DNA of 64,000 nucleotides. Origin: Gracilaria domingensis. Taxonomy: Eukaryota; Rhodophyta; Florideophyceae; Gracilariales; Gracilariaceae. The notes beneath the pieces are model-generated. The model ran no database searches and was not told where the DNA came from. It worked only from the letters and a program-made list of their open reading frames with translations. Shown piece by piece: positions 52,230-63,348 of the stretch. How positions within the stretch are numbered: the stretch's first letter is position 1; each line of letters begins with the position of its first letter. The stretch spans positions 1 through 64,000 of the forward strand of contig VCMS01000289.1 of the NCBI GenBank assembly GCA_022539475.1. Reading direction: 5' to 3'. Position numbers and translations under genes: made by a program.

Positions 52230-54400
52230 ATTGTGCAATGAATCTAATGATTCTAAGTGTAGGTTGTACGAGACAGGGTCAGAGAGAAAGACACAGGATT
52301 ATTCTGGACTGTATATGTCTACTCAATGTGATATGCAAATGTCCCTTTCATTAAGAGGTGCTCTACATAGAACTGCTTTGATCGTCATCACGTCTGCAAT
52401 GAGCCCCCACTCTGATCAGGTCCGACTGGCTAATGGCATGTATGACATCTCTCACCTCTGATGTCGCACACGCAACCCGAATTCCTATCCCATCTACCAA
52501 TCGTATGCTGCTACACGAAATTTCACTTCTTTTGCACCAAACTACCACCGCCCTGCAGTCCATGCGATTCCTCCTAAAGCATGGAACGCCCCACTATTAC
52601 TATTACAATCGCATGTGGTGGGGGCTGCAGTCTAACCGCTGCGACTCGCCGACTATTTTCTGCAGTTCGATCCCTCCCTTCACGCCCCCGAACAGCGTCA
52701 TCACCCACGTCCGGCTGCGCTGCAACCATAATTGGTACCAGTACCGCTTGTGACTGCAGCTTGTATCCACCGGAAGCGTATGCACAGAGGCGCTGCTCCG
52801 TTCACACTTCTGTATTTCATTGAAGTCCTCTGCGAGAGCTCTTTTAGTTTGTCACATGCCACATCCAAACCGCAGGCGTTCGCCGTGCTAGATGACATGT
52901 TGGTCTTGTAGTTGCTTTCCCACATCTTTTGGTTCAATACCGTATAATATTTGCTGTCCGTGCCCGTCACACAGTCACGCACGCCACTTGTATTCGAGGT
53001 CACCATGCTGGTTTGCACCAAACTCAAAGACACGAGTAGTTGCTTCACACAAAGTTGCTGACCTTTGAAGAGTGACTTTGCAACTATTGCAGTTCACAAA
53101 GCTTCAGACAGACAAGTTTGTGCAACATCAAGGAACAAGGTTATTTTCTTAAAATTCACAAAATTTTTTCCTGTTTAACTTGAAATGCGTTTGCATTGTC
53201 AGCGACGGTTTCACTTCGAAGGAGCGAATTCGTGTATGTCTTAATGAGGTGATGCTCTTCATGAATCTCGTAGGTATAATTGACGCTACTGTTGTTCTTC
53301 TGAACAACAGAATCCTTGGCGGTCGAAGTGCTTTCCTCAGTTGCAAGCGGTTCTCGCTCTCTTAGGCTACTGTCAGTATCCTCGTAAGCTGCAGATGATG
53401 ACAGCATAATTCTGAATTCACAGGATATATTTTTAACGCTGCATGAATATTTCATGCTTTTTGCGAAGAAGAACTGCTTGAATCTGTTGTGGAATAATCT
53501 GCCAGGTTTTAATCGCGTCCAGAACTCGAAAAGGAATTTGAAAAAGAGCCGCTGCGAGCATGATACCGGTCTTTTCTTCTTCGTAACTTTTCTTTGCGCA
53601 CGGTTGCAGGTTCTGCAGCACAAGCAGTTGCAGACAATTTTCGACCCCTCCGATTGTCCTTAGCTCTGTTTTCTCTTTAAATTCTCCATATTTTCTTCCG
53701 TAACGATCGATTACATGGCTGCTTTCTGATATCAGCTAAATTTCCTGCAGCGGTAGACAGCAAATGTATAACTTCTGCCTGCGATTGAGCAGGCTCCGAC
53801 GCGCGAGTTGCTTTGGACACAACTATATTTGTGTTTCCCGGGATACATATCTTCTCCACCGGCAAACGGTGTTCATCGGAAGGCTGCAGCTCCAAGTATT
53901 TTTCACTCATACTTTTTTACCTGTGAGAAAGGATATCGAATCTAGATCGCCCAGACCTCTGCTCGGATGCGACCCAAGAGTGTATGACATCAGCAGTTGG
54001 AATGGTCTCATTCGAGATTTCGTTCGTGCCGCGTTGCGTGGCACGATTCAATCCCAGGCCAACAGTACACGCATATTAACGTGTACCGGTGGGAATTATA
54101 CGCCCTATCTTGGTGTCCAGATGTGTGCCTGTACAAAGTTGGGGCTTGGTGATTGTTCCGATGTTTCACAGTCATCAGCATTTCTCAGTATAGCTGCACA
54201 GCTTTCCCCATTTTTCTTTACATTAATTACCATTCTCCTCTAGAGGGACAGTCGCTCTTCCTAACTCTCTAAAACGCTTTGATGCAAGCGTTCAGAACAT
54301 GAGGTGATGTCTCAAGCATTGCTACGATGTGCAATTGGAAGCGATATGGAATGGAGAATGAAGATTACTCACACAAAGCATGGGAACGATGTTTTAGATT
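52230..54400. other. Short unassigned ORFs on both strands
   Basis: Longest are 52,701-53,048 minus (MKQLLVSLSLVQTSMVTSNT: a possible signal peptide, then a Cys-containing region), 53,156-53,623 minus (Lys/Phe-rich, then Ser/Glu-rich) and 53,764-54,243 plus, whose last 80 residues (RILTCTGGNYTPYLGVQMCA then CTKLGLGDC, ending in the hydrophobic FFFTLITILL) look like the end of a secreted, perhaps lipid-anchored Cys-rich protein. The first and last might be remnants of secreted proteins. None can be assigned. Confidence 0.25.
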
Positions 54401-54409
54401 TGGTACCAC

Positions 54410-55052
54410 CTAAATGCCAGATCTAATACCTTCTAGAGATTCTGCAACCCCTGCAGAGCTTTCGGTTGCTATTTGATTCCTATCGACGTAGTAGCGACGC
54501 CCGGAAATATCTAAGATTCCGATTTCTCTGTCGATGCAGTTAACGATCTCGATGGAATCGAGAACTCTTTGCCATCCCTTCCTGTACAAAAGCCCATAAG
54601 AAATATCTTCAACTAATCCGTACTCCCAAGAGACATCGACGAATACAGGCTCGAATTTTAGCATCTGCCCATTGTGAGCGACTTTCACGACTAACTGAAT
54701 TTTTCTTTATAGACCCGTAGTACATATCTCTACGAATGTCTGCAGAGGCTTGATGAACGCAAGAAGAATGCTGTGAACCTTCCGGCACAAATTGTGCAGC
54801 GATATGATGTTTCTGACGAGCGTTGATTCTCCTTGTACATCTCTGTGTGAAAGATTTTCTGCTCTCTATGACTAAGTTCTTGCCGGGCTTTGGTATCGTC
54901 GCCGTCTGAAATCTACTCGCGGACTTGATTGAAACCGGTGATGCCTTCTGATGGAAGTTTGCTGCAAGGAACCTATTCAAAGCTTTGATTACCTTCTCCG
55001 GAACATGCTCGTAAACATGCTGCAGCCCATGACATGTCACACCGATGTCCAC
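54410..55052 (-). pseudogene. Unidentified decayed coding fragment
   Basis: Two overlapping minus-strand stretches: 54,609-55,052 (DIGVTCHGLQHVYEHVPEKV then IKALNRFLAANF) and 54,410-54,688 (EPVFVDVSWEYGLVEDISYG, IVNCIDREIGILDISGRRYY). Composition is protein-like but I do not recognise the family. It could belong to a mobile element, given the setting. Confidence 0.3.
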
Positions 55053-55059
55053 ATCTTGT

Positions 55060-55605
55060 ATTTCATGGACGTCATTGACGCTCCGGGATGCGCTCCTATG
55101 CCATGAAACGCTAAGTTCCGGAATAGGGATGGTTCCATTATTTGCAATTTGGAGCGCCAGCAGACGAAAGTTTTTGTGAAGCAGGTCGGAGGTTAACTGA
55201 GACCTACTCTGTATCCGTTTGTCTACTTCTCGTAAGAGTCTCTCAATAACAAATTATGAAGAGACTGGAAGTGGTCCCCGCTCAAGAAGCACCTCTGGAA
55301 GATGCAGAATCGCGTGTGTCGTAGGAGTGAAGCAGAATGAATGTGAATCGGATAAGTAGAATAGATCACAGGACATCGCCTACAGCTCTTCAACCAACGA
55401 TCGCAGGTGACTCACCGTTTTGGTGCCATAATTGTAACAGAAGCAAACTGAAGCAAGCCCCGATGTTTTGCAGCAAAAAAATTATTATCTTCTTCGGCAC
55501 CTTGTATCGATGTAGATATGGAACGATGTACATCTCTACATGTCGTTTATAATCTCCGGCCTTAAATTTCGACAGATGTTCTAATGATAGTGGCGATCAA
55601 CCCCA
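55060..55605. other. No gene seen
   Basis: Short chance ORFs only, up to the MITE copy. Confidence 0.4.
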
Positions 55606-55610
55606 TGAAT

Positions 55611-56004
55611 CACTATAAGAAATTTTTGCGGTCTTTGGAGCAGGCGCGGATTTTAATTGGATGTTTTTTCAAAAGCTTGAGAGCGATTTGTAGTGAAATG
55701 GATCAATAAAATCGTGCCATACGGCCCCGTCTAGGGTATCAAATGGAAAGGCGATAAGAACATGGAAGGAGGGTCGAAGGATAGGCTTGGTGGTACATGA
55801 CACTAAAAATAGCATAACGTGCAACGAGAACAACCATAATGCACCCTCCAATGACACTTACAAAATTGAAAAAATTGAGAATTTATTATGCACCGTGTCA
55901 AAAAGGAGGACGCGCGAAAGGCTGAACGAGTGTAATGTGAAGGTCCGGCACATCCAAATTTCTTCATGTTACGTTCACAAAATTGAAAAATGTTCTTATA
56001 GGGG
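55611..56004. mobile_element. MITE copy 2 (CACTA-like ends)
   Basis: Begins CACTATAAGAAATTTTTGCG and ends TTCTTATAGGGG. It aligns along its whole length with 13,626-14,018 (394 against 393 bp), with shared blocks GGATTTTAATTGGATG, TATGCACCGTGTCAAAAAGG and GAGTGTAATGTGAA. A target duplication is not clear here (AAT against AAC). The initial CACTA supports assignment to that superfamily. Confidence 0.75.
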
Positions 56005-56629
56005 AACTTGGTATTCCTCCAGAACACTCGCTTAGAGACTTTTTAATAGTTCTCAGTACCTCCTCTTGAATGCAGTACTTCGATTTCACTGGTGTCAGTC
56101 TGTAGTTAGGGTGCGATCTCGAGATCAGTGCTTCACCCAACCTAGCAGAATCGGATGCATTGCATCATATGGGAAGGAGAACACATAGCTCAGTGACAAT
56201 CGGGATAACGTCTGTCTCTTGCAGATGCTAGTTTTTGGCGAGGGTCGTCCAGAAATTGGCAAGGGTCGTCCAGTAAATTTTTTGAAAAAATATCGAGATC
56301 AATTATTTCAAAATTTGCAGATAATTGCTTGGGTCGTCCAGAATCTCTGTGGAGTAAATACTGGGGGGTTTTCCACTCGTGCTAGTTCTTTAGTCGAGGG
56401 CTACCTGAACCGTATTTCGCGAAGTCTAGGTTCAGTTTCCATTGAGGTGCACATTACACGATACCTTCTGCGGAATGATACCCTGCAACGCATGGAATAC
56501 TAGTGCTAGTACAGATGATCCCCATTATGAAATCATACCGTTTTATTCGTATCTATTCTTCTATCGACCGCTTTTGCTAACCACTACTTCGCTATATTAC
56601 AGGTACCATTTCCCCATAATGGAGCGGGT

Positions 56630-56791
56630 GTAGGCGCAATCTGCGGCAGATGCCGCAGACTGCACCTCCACCATAGTGCTGGATCGGTAGAACACATACG
56701 CACTCCGAGAGGATGAGGCGCGAAGCGCCTCATCCTCTCCGTTCCTCATGTAGGGAACCATGCCCAGATGCATGGTTCCCTACTTGAGGAA
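56630..56791. repeat. Three consecutive hairpins in the subterminal region
   Basis: Hairpin 1 at about 56,650-56,670 centres on TCTGCGGCAGATGCCGCAGA. Hairpin 2 pairs GAGAGGATGAGGCGC (56,707-56,721) perfectly with its complement at 56,725-56,739 around GAA. Hairpin 3 has 22-bp arms at 56,742-56,763 and 56,770-56,791 with one mismatch. They lie 0.4-0.6 kb from the terminus. Confidence 0.8.
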
Positions 56792-56825
56792 CCTGCACCT
56801 GCAACTCGTGAGCTACGTCCGCATC

Positions 56826-57615
56826 AAAAGTCATTTACCTGTATACGCAAGCAGAAAGTATCCATAAGTTAGTCAATGATCCGTTAGATACATTTGAAAT
56901 GCGATGGAACGTACCATTGATAAAACGAAACAGAAACGTTGCGCTAGAAAAGTCGAGGGACCTGGTAACTCGCATACGGAAGAAGAAGCAGGAAAGGGAT
57001 CGGTTAGATTACCAGCCGACCATATCATCGTAAACCGCGAAAGGTGTCGAAGCGAGAACTCACAACCAAGGACACCGAGAATGCCCATGCAGCAAACATA
57101 CCGCAAGACGCGATAAACGAGAATCTAGCCTATATCCCAAACAAGTACCAGAATCGCCTATCCCGAACAGTCAGACAGTAAAACGACCAATTTCATTTTG
57201 TCTCTCAAGATCGATGATGGATCTGGAGAGATGAAATAAAATTGGTCGTTTACCTGTATACGCAAGCAGAAAGTATCCATAGGTTAGTCAATGCTCCGTT
57301 GGAAACATTTGAATTGCGATGGAACGTACCATTGATAAAGCAAAACAGAAACGTTGCGCTAGAAAAGTCGAGGGACCTAGTAACTCGCAAAAGGAAGAAG
57401 AAGAAGGAAAGTGATCGGTTAGATTACCAGCCCACCATTCATCGTAAAACGCGAAAGGTCTCGAAGCAAGAACTCACAAGCAACGACACCGAGAATGCCC
57501 ATGCAGCAAACATACCGCAAGATGCGATAAACGAGACAGAAACCTATGTCTCAACCAAGTACCAGAATCGCCTATCCCGAACAGGCAGAGCTAGAGCCTA
57601 TGGCGCAACGAAATG
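56826..57615. repeat. Tandem direct repeat, two ~412-bp-spaced units with a central hairpin
   Basis: TTTACCTGTATACGCAAGCA occurs at 56,834 and 57,249 and both units run about 355 bp with few differences (for example GATGGAACGTACCATTGATA, GAATGCCCATGCAGCAAACA). Between them, 57,181-57,251 forms a hairpin with arms of about 32 bp (AAACGACCAATTT... on both sides, inverted). A 124-codon ORF (57,242-57,616, Lys/Arg-rich) crosses the second unit and part of it is also open in the first; whether it is coding is uncertain. Confidence 0.75.
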
Positions 57616-57862
57616 AACTATTGGTCGCGTACTTACAGTCGTCGGTTTGGGTTACCGGGTTCCCGTTTTCACCCTTCAACTCGTTCTATATCTTGAACAA
57701 ATAGAAGAAGTTGAGGGTGATTAGCTTATTTCCTGCCGTTTCCATGTCGCAGAGCGCGAAGAAACGCGGTGAGGATTGGTTAGTTTAGAGCAAAGATACG
57801 TGGAAGGATATGGGAGAACGTACGAAAAGACTGCACGGAATACATCCCTGAGATACGGATGA

Positions 57863-57937
57863 CTCCGTCCTACTTTCTTCCGCCCTCTACTTTATGGAGC
57901 CTCCATAAAGTGGAGGGCGGGAAAAAGTACGACGGAG
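57863..57937. repeat. Long near-perfect hairpin upstream of the transposase
   Basis: Arms of about 37 bp at 57,863-57,899 and 57,901-57,937: CTCCGTCCTACTTTCTTCCG on the left pairs with CGGGAAAAAGTACGACGGAG on the right, with TTTATGGAG / CTCCATAAA at the centre. It sits about 370 bp before the transposase start and might be a transposase-binding site or regulatory palindrome. Confidence 0.75.
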
Positions 57938-58306
57938 CGGAGTATAACGCGATGATATCGATGGCATGGCTCACGACGGTAACGGAAGTTCGGACGTCGG
58001 AGGCGCGGCGGCGGCGGCGAAGGGAAGAGATTTATTTTTCTGTGCGAGATTGGACAAGTGTACAGCGTACAACGTTGGGAAACCACAGGTTTATAACTAG
58101 TGGTAGATAATACGAGAAGTACACCCTTGTGTTGAGGTCGACGTGTACCTACGTTCCTTTTTGAACGAAAGCACGTGATTTAAACTCAAAATATATTCTC
58201 CGTTCTGAGCAACACGTCGATATTGACTGTCGCTCGACCTCCTTCTCCCTTCGGACGCCCTTCCCTTGCAGTCTTTGTCGTCGTTTCTCGTTCATTTCTT
58301 CTTCCC

Positions 58307-60230
58307 ATGGTCTACTACTGTACACATAAGAAGCGTGGGTGCCCCTTCGTTACTCGCCGAGGAGTCTTATCCCTTCAACAGCATGTCAACCATTGCCCGT
58401 TTCGTCTGAAAGCAGCGCTGGAAGACGACAATAGCCGGCCCATTCGGAGAAGCAAGCGTCTCAAGCTTTCCGCACCCGCGCCCGCATCTTCCAAAACGGT
58501 CACTGCCCCTTGTCGCCTTCCCGAGCCTCCAGTGTCCGAGGACATCGTCGACCCCACTCCGTGCGCCCCTCCCATTCCGGACACTTCGCATTGTGTTTCT
58601 CCTTCCCCGGCTCCCGCGTCATTAGAGCGAGAACACGGAAGCAGTTCCCGCCCAGTGCCTTCTGAGGAGGCCCTCGGTGATTTGCATATGGATTATCTCA
58701 CGGTTTGTCTGGCTTCAGTAGCTTCCAACCTTGGTCATCGTGAGGCGGACGAGCTAATTGGGCTACTTTGGGACCCGCGATTCTCGCAAAAGCGATTCAA
58801 CGAGACCATAACAAGTTCCAAGCGCTGTACAGAACTGAAGAAGGCCATTTTCGAACGATACGCCTCAAAGGACGGTTTCAATCGCAGAACTGTCTCGCCA
58901 GAAGGATGTAAGTTCAGCGCCACCCTCTACACGAGAGACCCCGTTCAGACACTTGTGAAACAGCTCCAGTTGGCTAACAACGAAAACACATTTTTCCACC
59001 CTATACCTCAGAACCACTCCACGAAAATATCTCACCCCATGTCCGGCTCTCTCGCAAGAGACGCCACCTCAAAACTTAAGGAAATGGTCATGGGCTCTTT
59101 GGATAGTAGAATAGTGTGGTACTCCCAAGAAATAAGTTACAGCGAATCTTTCGTAGGTCTTCTGCAGGTATACACCGATAAGTCTTCAACAACTCTAAAG
59201 CAAACATCGGTTACCGCCTATCCTCTTCACCTCATATTTCTCAACTTCTCCGACGAGCTTCGCCGTAAGTGTATCCGTGATGACCTCACAGTAGTGGCAT
59301 ACTTCCCTACCACACTGATCGAGGTTTCCGCATCTGAAGCAGACGCAATGCCATTCGTTTCTAGCAAGTCTCTACGCGAGTCCAGGATGCAAATCCTTCA
59401 AGAATCTCTTCGTCAAGTCCTGGAGCCCATTCTAAATCTCACGCAGAAAGGTTTTCAGTTCATCGGCGAAGACAAACTAAGTCGAGTGTGCCATCCTCTG
59501 CTTGCAAGTTATTGTGCGGATATTCCTGAGGCTAAGGACATTTTGTCCATTCTTCATTGGACCAAAACGCAAAGCCCTTGTCATAGATGCAAAGCCCCTC
59601 CCTCATCTTTATGCAGTAATGTTCTTACGTCATTCACTGGACCCTCTCAAAACCACACTAAAAGAGTCAGAAAGACATACTCAGTCATTCTCGAATATGC
59701 AAAGAAAGGCGAGGGAGAAAGAAGTTTACGTCGTGCAAGGGAGAGGAGATCTAAGTCTCATACTCTCATGCGTTCTAATTCCATATCTCTTATTCTGTCG
59801 TCCATCAAAACCTCCTTGACCGTAAGATTCATCCAGGGGTTATTTACATGCAGTCTGTTCGGAACAAGGAGAGCTTTCTTTGAACAGTTACGCAACCTGC
59901 ATCTCGGCATATTGAAATCGATTAATACTCCAGAAATCAAGAGAGTGTAGTCAGAGACCCTAAGCACTGCAATAGAATCATCCGCGTCACGTTCATTTCG
60001 AACGATACGTACTCAAATCCGGAACTTTACAAACGCAAATCTATCTCCCATGCCATGCAACGTTTCTGCCAGAAGTTTGCATATAGATTTGTCCACGCCG
60101 AAGAAAGGCAGGTTACTGAATGAAACCTTCACCAAGGCTGATCTCCTTCGAATGACGGGGGCCAAAGCATACAAAGACATTGACATGTTTTTCCTTTCAT
60201 GATGGAATTCTTTGAAATCTGATAGGGAGC
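58307..60230 (+). pseudogene. Plavaka/KDZ-like transposase, second copy (long open frame, C-terminus decayed)
   Basis: Open from the ATG at 58,307 to 59,950 (548 codons; 575 from 58,223). Residues 1-30 form a C2HC zinc finger (C5, C12, H26, C30); the basic RRSKRLKL near 48 may be a nuclear signal; a Pro/Ser linker follows to about 145. The conserved body has HMDYLTVCLASVASNLGHRE, SARD-like helices, ESFVGLLQVYTDKSSTTLKQ, TAYPLHLIFLNFSDELRRKC and IHWTKTQSPCHRCKAP-type Cys motifs, ending near FEQLRNLHLGILK. This is the layout of Plavaka-type DDE transposases of the CACTA group. The C-terminal part continues as a decayed trace to about 60,230 after a stop. Better kept than the copy at 32.6-35.4 kb. 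Confidence 0.7.
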
Positions 60231-61516
60231 GCAGGACACGGCCCCAATGAGAACAATTTTCTCTCAGTACTCGGACGTCGCTTGGACTACTTATAGGGGC
60301 AATCGTGGCCCATTATGTAGTGAAAGCTCTATTTCGTCTCTTCGGTGGCAGATTGAAGCCTTTAAATGCTCCTCGACGAAGTGGTCGGCAGCAATTCATA
60401 GCATTGGAAGTGGAACTCTGAAGTTTTATCACGGCTCTTAGCAGAAGAAGAACTAAAACCATTGGCAGCATTTTACAGTATCTCCACAACACGTCGATTT
60501 ATGTCTTCTCTTGTAATGTTGGTGACAGGCCTTGTTAATGGGAGGGGAAGCGATGCGATTTCAATATTGGAACAATTGTCATGTGCTACAAGCCCAAGCA
60601 CGCCGGGCTGAGGGGTTTTCATGACTACCATCTGTTTTGCTTTCAGCTACGACTCTTGTCGCGTTTTCCTTCCATAGAGTTTTATACTGAATGAATGTAG
60701 CATATAGGAGCTGTTACAGCCCCCGTTCTCTAGACCTGTGAGGATCATGTAATAGTTAGCTTGTCAGAACTCCATTTATTTCTTTTTAGTGTTCCGCAGA
60801 GAAATCCACTACGACTATAATTCGGAGATTCTATGGTCGTTGAAGGCCTTCATTGCCTTTTACCACCCGTTCGGAACGAACCAATTAAATTCAGGTAATA
60901 ACATAAAACGCCAGAGCTGGTGCGCTCATGCTAGACGATATTACCTCTTCTAAATCATCGGTAGAATTTGTTTCTTCACCGGAAACAATGGTGGCGAGTA
61001 TTTTAGTTAGCTATCTACTGTCGTCACTCTGTTCACCTGCCGCTCATCCCGGCGAATTACTGCTTTCGTGCGTGCGGCTGTTGAGGCGCTTTTGTAGTTC
61101 GTCACCTTGCTGCTTTGAGGAGTGTAAATAGTGTAGTGTGTTAAAACGTACACAACGTGTAGAAAACACATGGTCGTGAGTTCCCTTATTAGGTGAGCAT
61201 TAATTGTATACGAAAACTAGCTGAGTCTTGTCTGATGAATTTATATTGTGCTTGCAACAAAAGGACTGTGAGTAATGCATCAAACTGTGTTTTTGGAGGT
61301 TTTAAAACGCTGAAAAATGGTTTTAATACGAGTAATGGGTGCGTTCTTGAATCGTACTCTTTAAGCGCTCATAATAATGGAGATTTACTCTCATTTATGT
61401 ACAGACGGCGTTGTCTGTACAGCCCTTTTACCTCCCGCCAATTTACGTGGCCAGCAGCGTCCACGTGTTGGCGGGCGGGTGCACCGTAATGAATGCGGGA
61501 AGTGTCGAGGAAGGTG
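60231..61516. other. No recognisable gene
   Basis: Only short ORFs. AAAACTAGC at 61,212-61,220 resembles the complement of the GCTAGTTTT family end, but similarity stops there. Confidence 0.4.
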
Positions 61517-62006
61517 TTTTGGGAGGTCTCGGCATGGTGCCAAAATGTGGCCAAAATGTGCCCGCGGGCGTGGGGGGGTCGGTTGTGTTAGGGTGGCTAC
61601 CCTAACACAGCCGGACCCCCCCGCCCGCGGGCACGTTTCGGCTGGTTTTTTAGAAAATGTGATATTTTATGCCCGCGGGCGCGGGGGGTCGGTCGTGTTA
61701 GGGTAGCTACCCTAACACGACCGGACCCCCCCCCCGCCTGCGGGCACGTTTTGGGCGATTTTTTGAAAAATGTGCGATTTTATGCCCGCGGGCGGGGGGG
61801 TCCGGTCGTGTTAGGGTACCTACCCTAACACGACCGACACCCCCCCGCCCGTGGGCACGTTTTCGGCACATTCTGGTAGCGCCCACAGACCTCCCAAAAC
61901 ACACACCGCACGCAACGCCGTCCAAAACGTAACCTGCCCGCGGGCACGGTGGTCAAGTTGTGTTAGGGTAGCGACCCTAACACAACTTGACCTCGCCCGC
62001 TGCCAG
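61517..62006. repeat. Array of four GC-rich hairpins with TTAGGG-type centres upstream of the ATP-grasp gene
   Basis: Hairpins at 61,560-61,632, 61,671-61,745, 61,784-61,856 and 61,936-62,004 each start GCCCGCGGGC and centre on GTTAGGGTAGCTACCCTAAC or a close variant. The first three are about 111 bp apart with similar spacers (GGCNCGTTT... ATTTTATGCCCGC). The outer flanks are also inverted: GGTGTTTTGGGAGGTCT at 61,513 and its complement AGACCTCCCAAAACACAC at 61,888, so the first three hairpins sit inside a larger fold-back structure. The array ends about 20 bp before the ATG of the next gene. Confidence 0.85.
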
Positions 62007-62028
62007 TACGACAGAATGACATTATGAC

Positions 62029-63348
62029 ATGTCTGACGACGCGCGTCTGCAACAACCCGTCGCCAGCGAACCGCCTTCAACGCGTTCGCGTTCCCGCCGC
62101 GCCTCCGCCGCCACAAACCCCGTCCGCGGCCGACTTCCTCGCGCAGCCGCTTTCCGTCCCACTCGTTCCGCACACCAGTTCATAGAGCTCGATTTCACAG
62201 CATATGACAGCCTGTTCGAGCGCGCTATGGAAGCTATTCTAGAATCCACTGTCGAAGGCGAGTTTGATGCTGTCACCACCTGTTCCGAAAACGCAGTCCC
62301 TTTGGCCGCCCGCATTGCCACCGCGCTTGGAGTGGAGACAAACTCAATCGAAAGCTGTGAGAAGGCTCGCAATAAGCGTAAGACTCGCCAGACCATGGCT
62401 GAGGCTGGTTTGTCTGTGCCGCGCTTTAGAAGAGTTCTCAAAGTCGATGACATTCCGGCTGCGTGTGATTACGTTGGATTCCCCATCATTCTCAAGCCTG
62501 TGTTTGGCGCTGCCTCGATGGGCGTTACACGTGCCGAATCTGTTCAGGATGCCATGCAATCATATGAGAAACTGTTTGGTACATTTGATGTCGAGGAGGA
62601 TACTATCTGGGCTCAGGGAACAGAAATGGTAGTTGAGAAATATTATGACGGAGACGAGTTCGATGTGGATATTTTACTTTCTGAAGGCACTGTTGTCTAT
62701 GCTAAGGTTTCGGATAACTGGGCTTGCTGGGAGCCATATTTTCAAGAAACAGGCACCAACTGTCCTTCATCCTATCCGGAGACGAAACAGACAGAAATCG
62801 TCAAGCTGGCCATTGACAGTACCCTGGCTTTGGGCTTCCGAAACGGCTGTTTTCACGTAGAATTGCGGTATACCAAACGTGGTCCCCGTCTAATTGAGGT
62901 TAATGCTAGAATGGGCGGTGTCTCTGTTCGCGATGCAAACCTGTTGGCATGGGGGATAGACTTGGTTGAGGAGCACTGCATGACCGCTTTAAAGATTCCT
63001 ATACGACCGCTTATCCCGAAGGAGCCGCTCAAGTTTATGGCAGAGTCTGCTATCAATGTTCCATATTCTGGTGTTATAAACGATGACGACTGGCTAGCAT
63101 TTGCTAGGCAAAGCAAGTTGGTGCTGAAGATTGCTTATCTGAAGCATAAAGGAGATAAGGTTTGTGGGCCGGAAGACGGTATTCCCCACTTTATGGCGGA
63201 AATTATCGTTGTCAGCGAACACAGCACGGAGGAGGCAGTCATGGAAATCAAGAAGATTATGGACAGTTGCAAAGTTCCGATTACCCCGCCAATCCAAGGT
63301 AGCGAGCGACCATTTTTCTTCCCGAGCTCCAGTCATCCTTTTTGCTAG
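62029..63348 (+). CDS. ATP-grasp ligase, carnosine-synthase-like (intact)
   Basis: A single uninterrupted 439-codon frame. Residues 1-50 are Ser/Arg/Pro-rich and probably not conserved; 51-105 match the end of a pre-ATP-grasp domain (TTCSENAVPLAARIATALGV); 110-340 form the ATP-grasp fold with lysine in PIILKPVFGAASMGVTRA (152-169), VVEKYYDGDEFDVDILLSEG (201-220), the metal-binding HVELR (276-280) and IEVNARMGG (289-297). In this family (carnosine synthase and bacterial L-amino-acid ligases) the enzyme activates a carboxylate as acyl phosphate and joins it to an amino acid. The substrate here cannot be told from sequence. The pre-ATP-grasp domain seems shorter than usual, so the true N-terminus may lie in an upstream exon or have been replaced. 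The hairpin array directly upstream may affect expression. Confidence 0.85.
   Translation: MSDDARLQQPVASEPPSTRSRSRRASAATNPVRGRLPRAAAFRPTRSAHQFIELDFTAYDSLFERAMEAILESTVEGEFDAVTTCSENAVPLAARIATALGVETNSIESCEKARNKRKTRQTMAEAGLSVPRFRRVLKVDDIPAACDYVGFPIILKPVFGAASMGVTRAESVQDAMQSYEKLFGTFDVEEDTIWAQGTEMVVEKYYDGDEFDVDILLSEGTVVYAKVSDNWACWEPYFQETGTNCPSSYPETKQTEIVKLAIDSTLALGFRNGCFHVELRYTKRGPRLIEVNARMGGVSVRDANLLAWGIDLVEEHCMTALKIPIRPLIPKEPLKFMAESAINVPYSGVINDDDWLAFARQSKLVLKIAYLKHKGDKVCGPEDGIPHFMAEIIVVSEHSTEEAVMEIKKIMDSCKVPITPPIQGSERPFFFPSSSHPFC

Larger units (their letters stand above)
56227..60230 (+). mobile_element. Transposase-bearing end of a third large-transposon family member
   Basis: The terminus GCTAGTTTTTGGCGAGGG at 56,227 has two 21-bp units with GGTCGTCCAG and then TAAATTTTTTGAAAAA, the same build as the right terminus at 37,579. 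The transposase begins at 58,307, 2,080 bp inside (2,194 bp in the first copy), and points inward in both. The opposite end was not found before the host gene at 62,029, so this copy is truncated, internally deleted or ends in a diverged terminus. Confidence 0.7.

Noticed and set aside
61200-61230. AAAACTAGC as the far terminus of the 56,227 element
   Set aside because: Only nine bases match; the next bases do not follow either end type and the flanking trinucleotide (TGA) differs from GAT at 56,224-56,226.
61560-62000. Internal telomere tract
   Set aside because: TTAGGG occurs once per arm as part of a palindrome, not as a tandem array.
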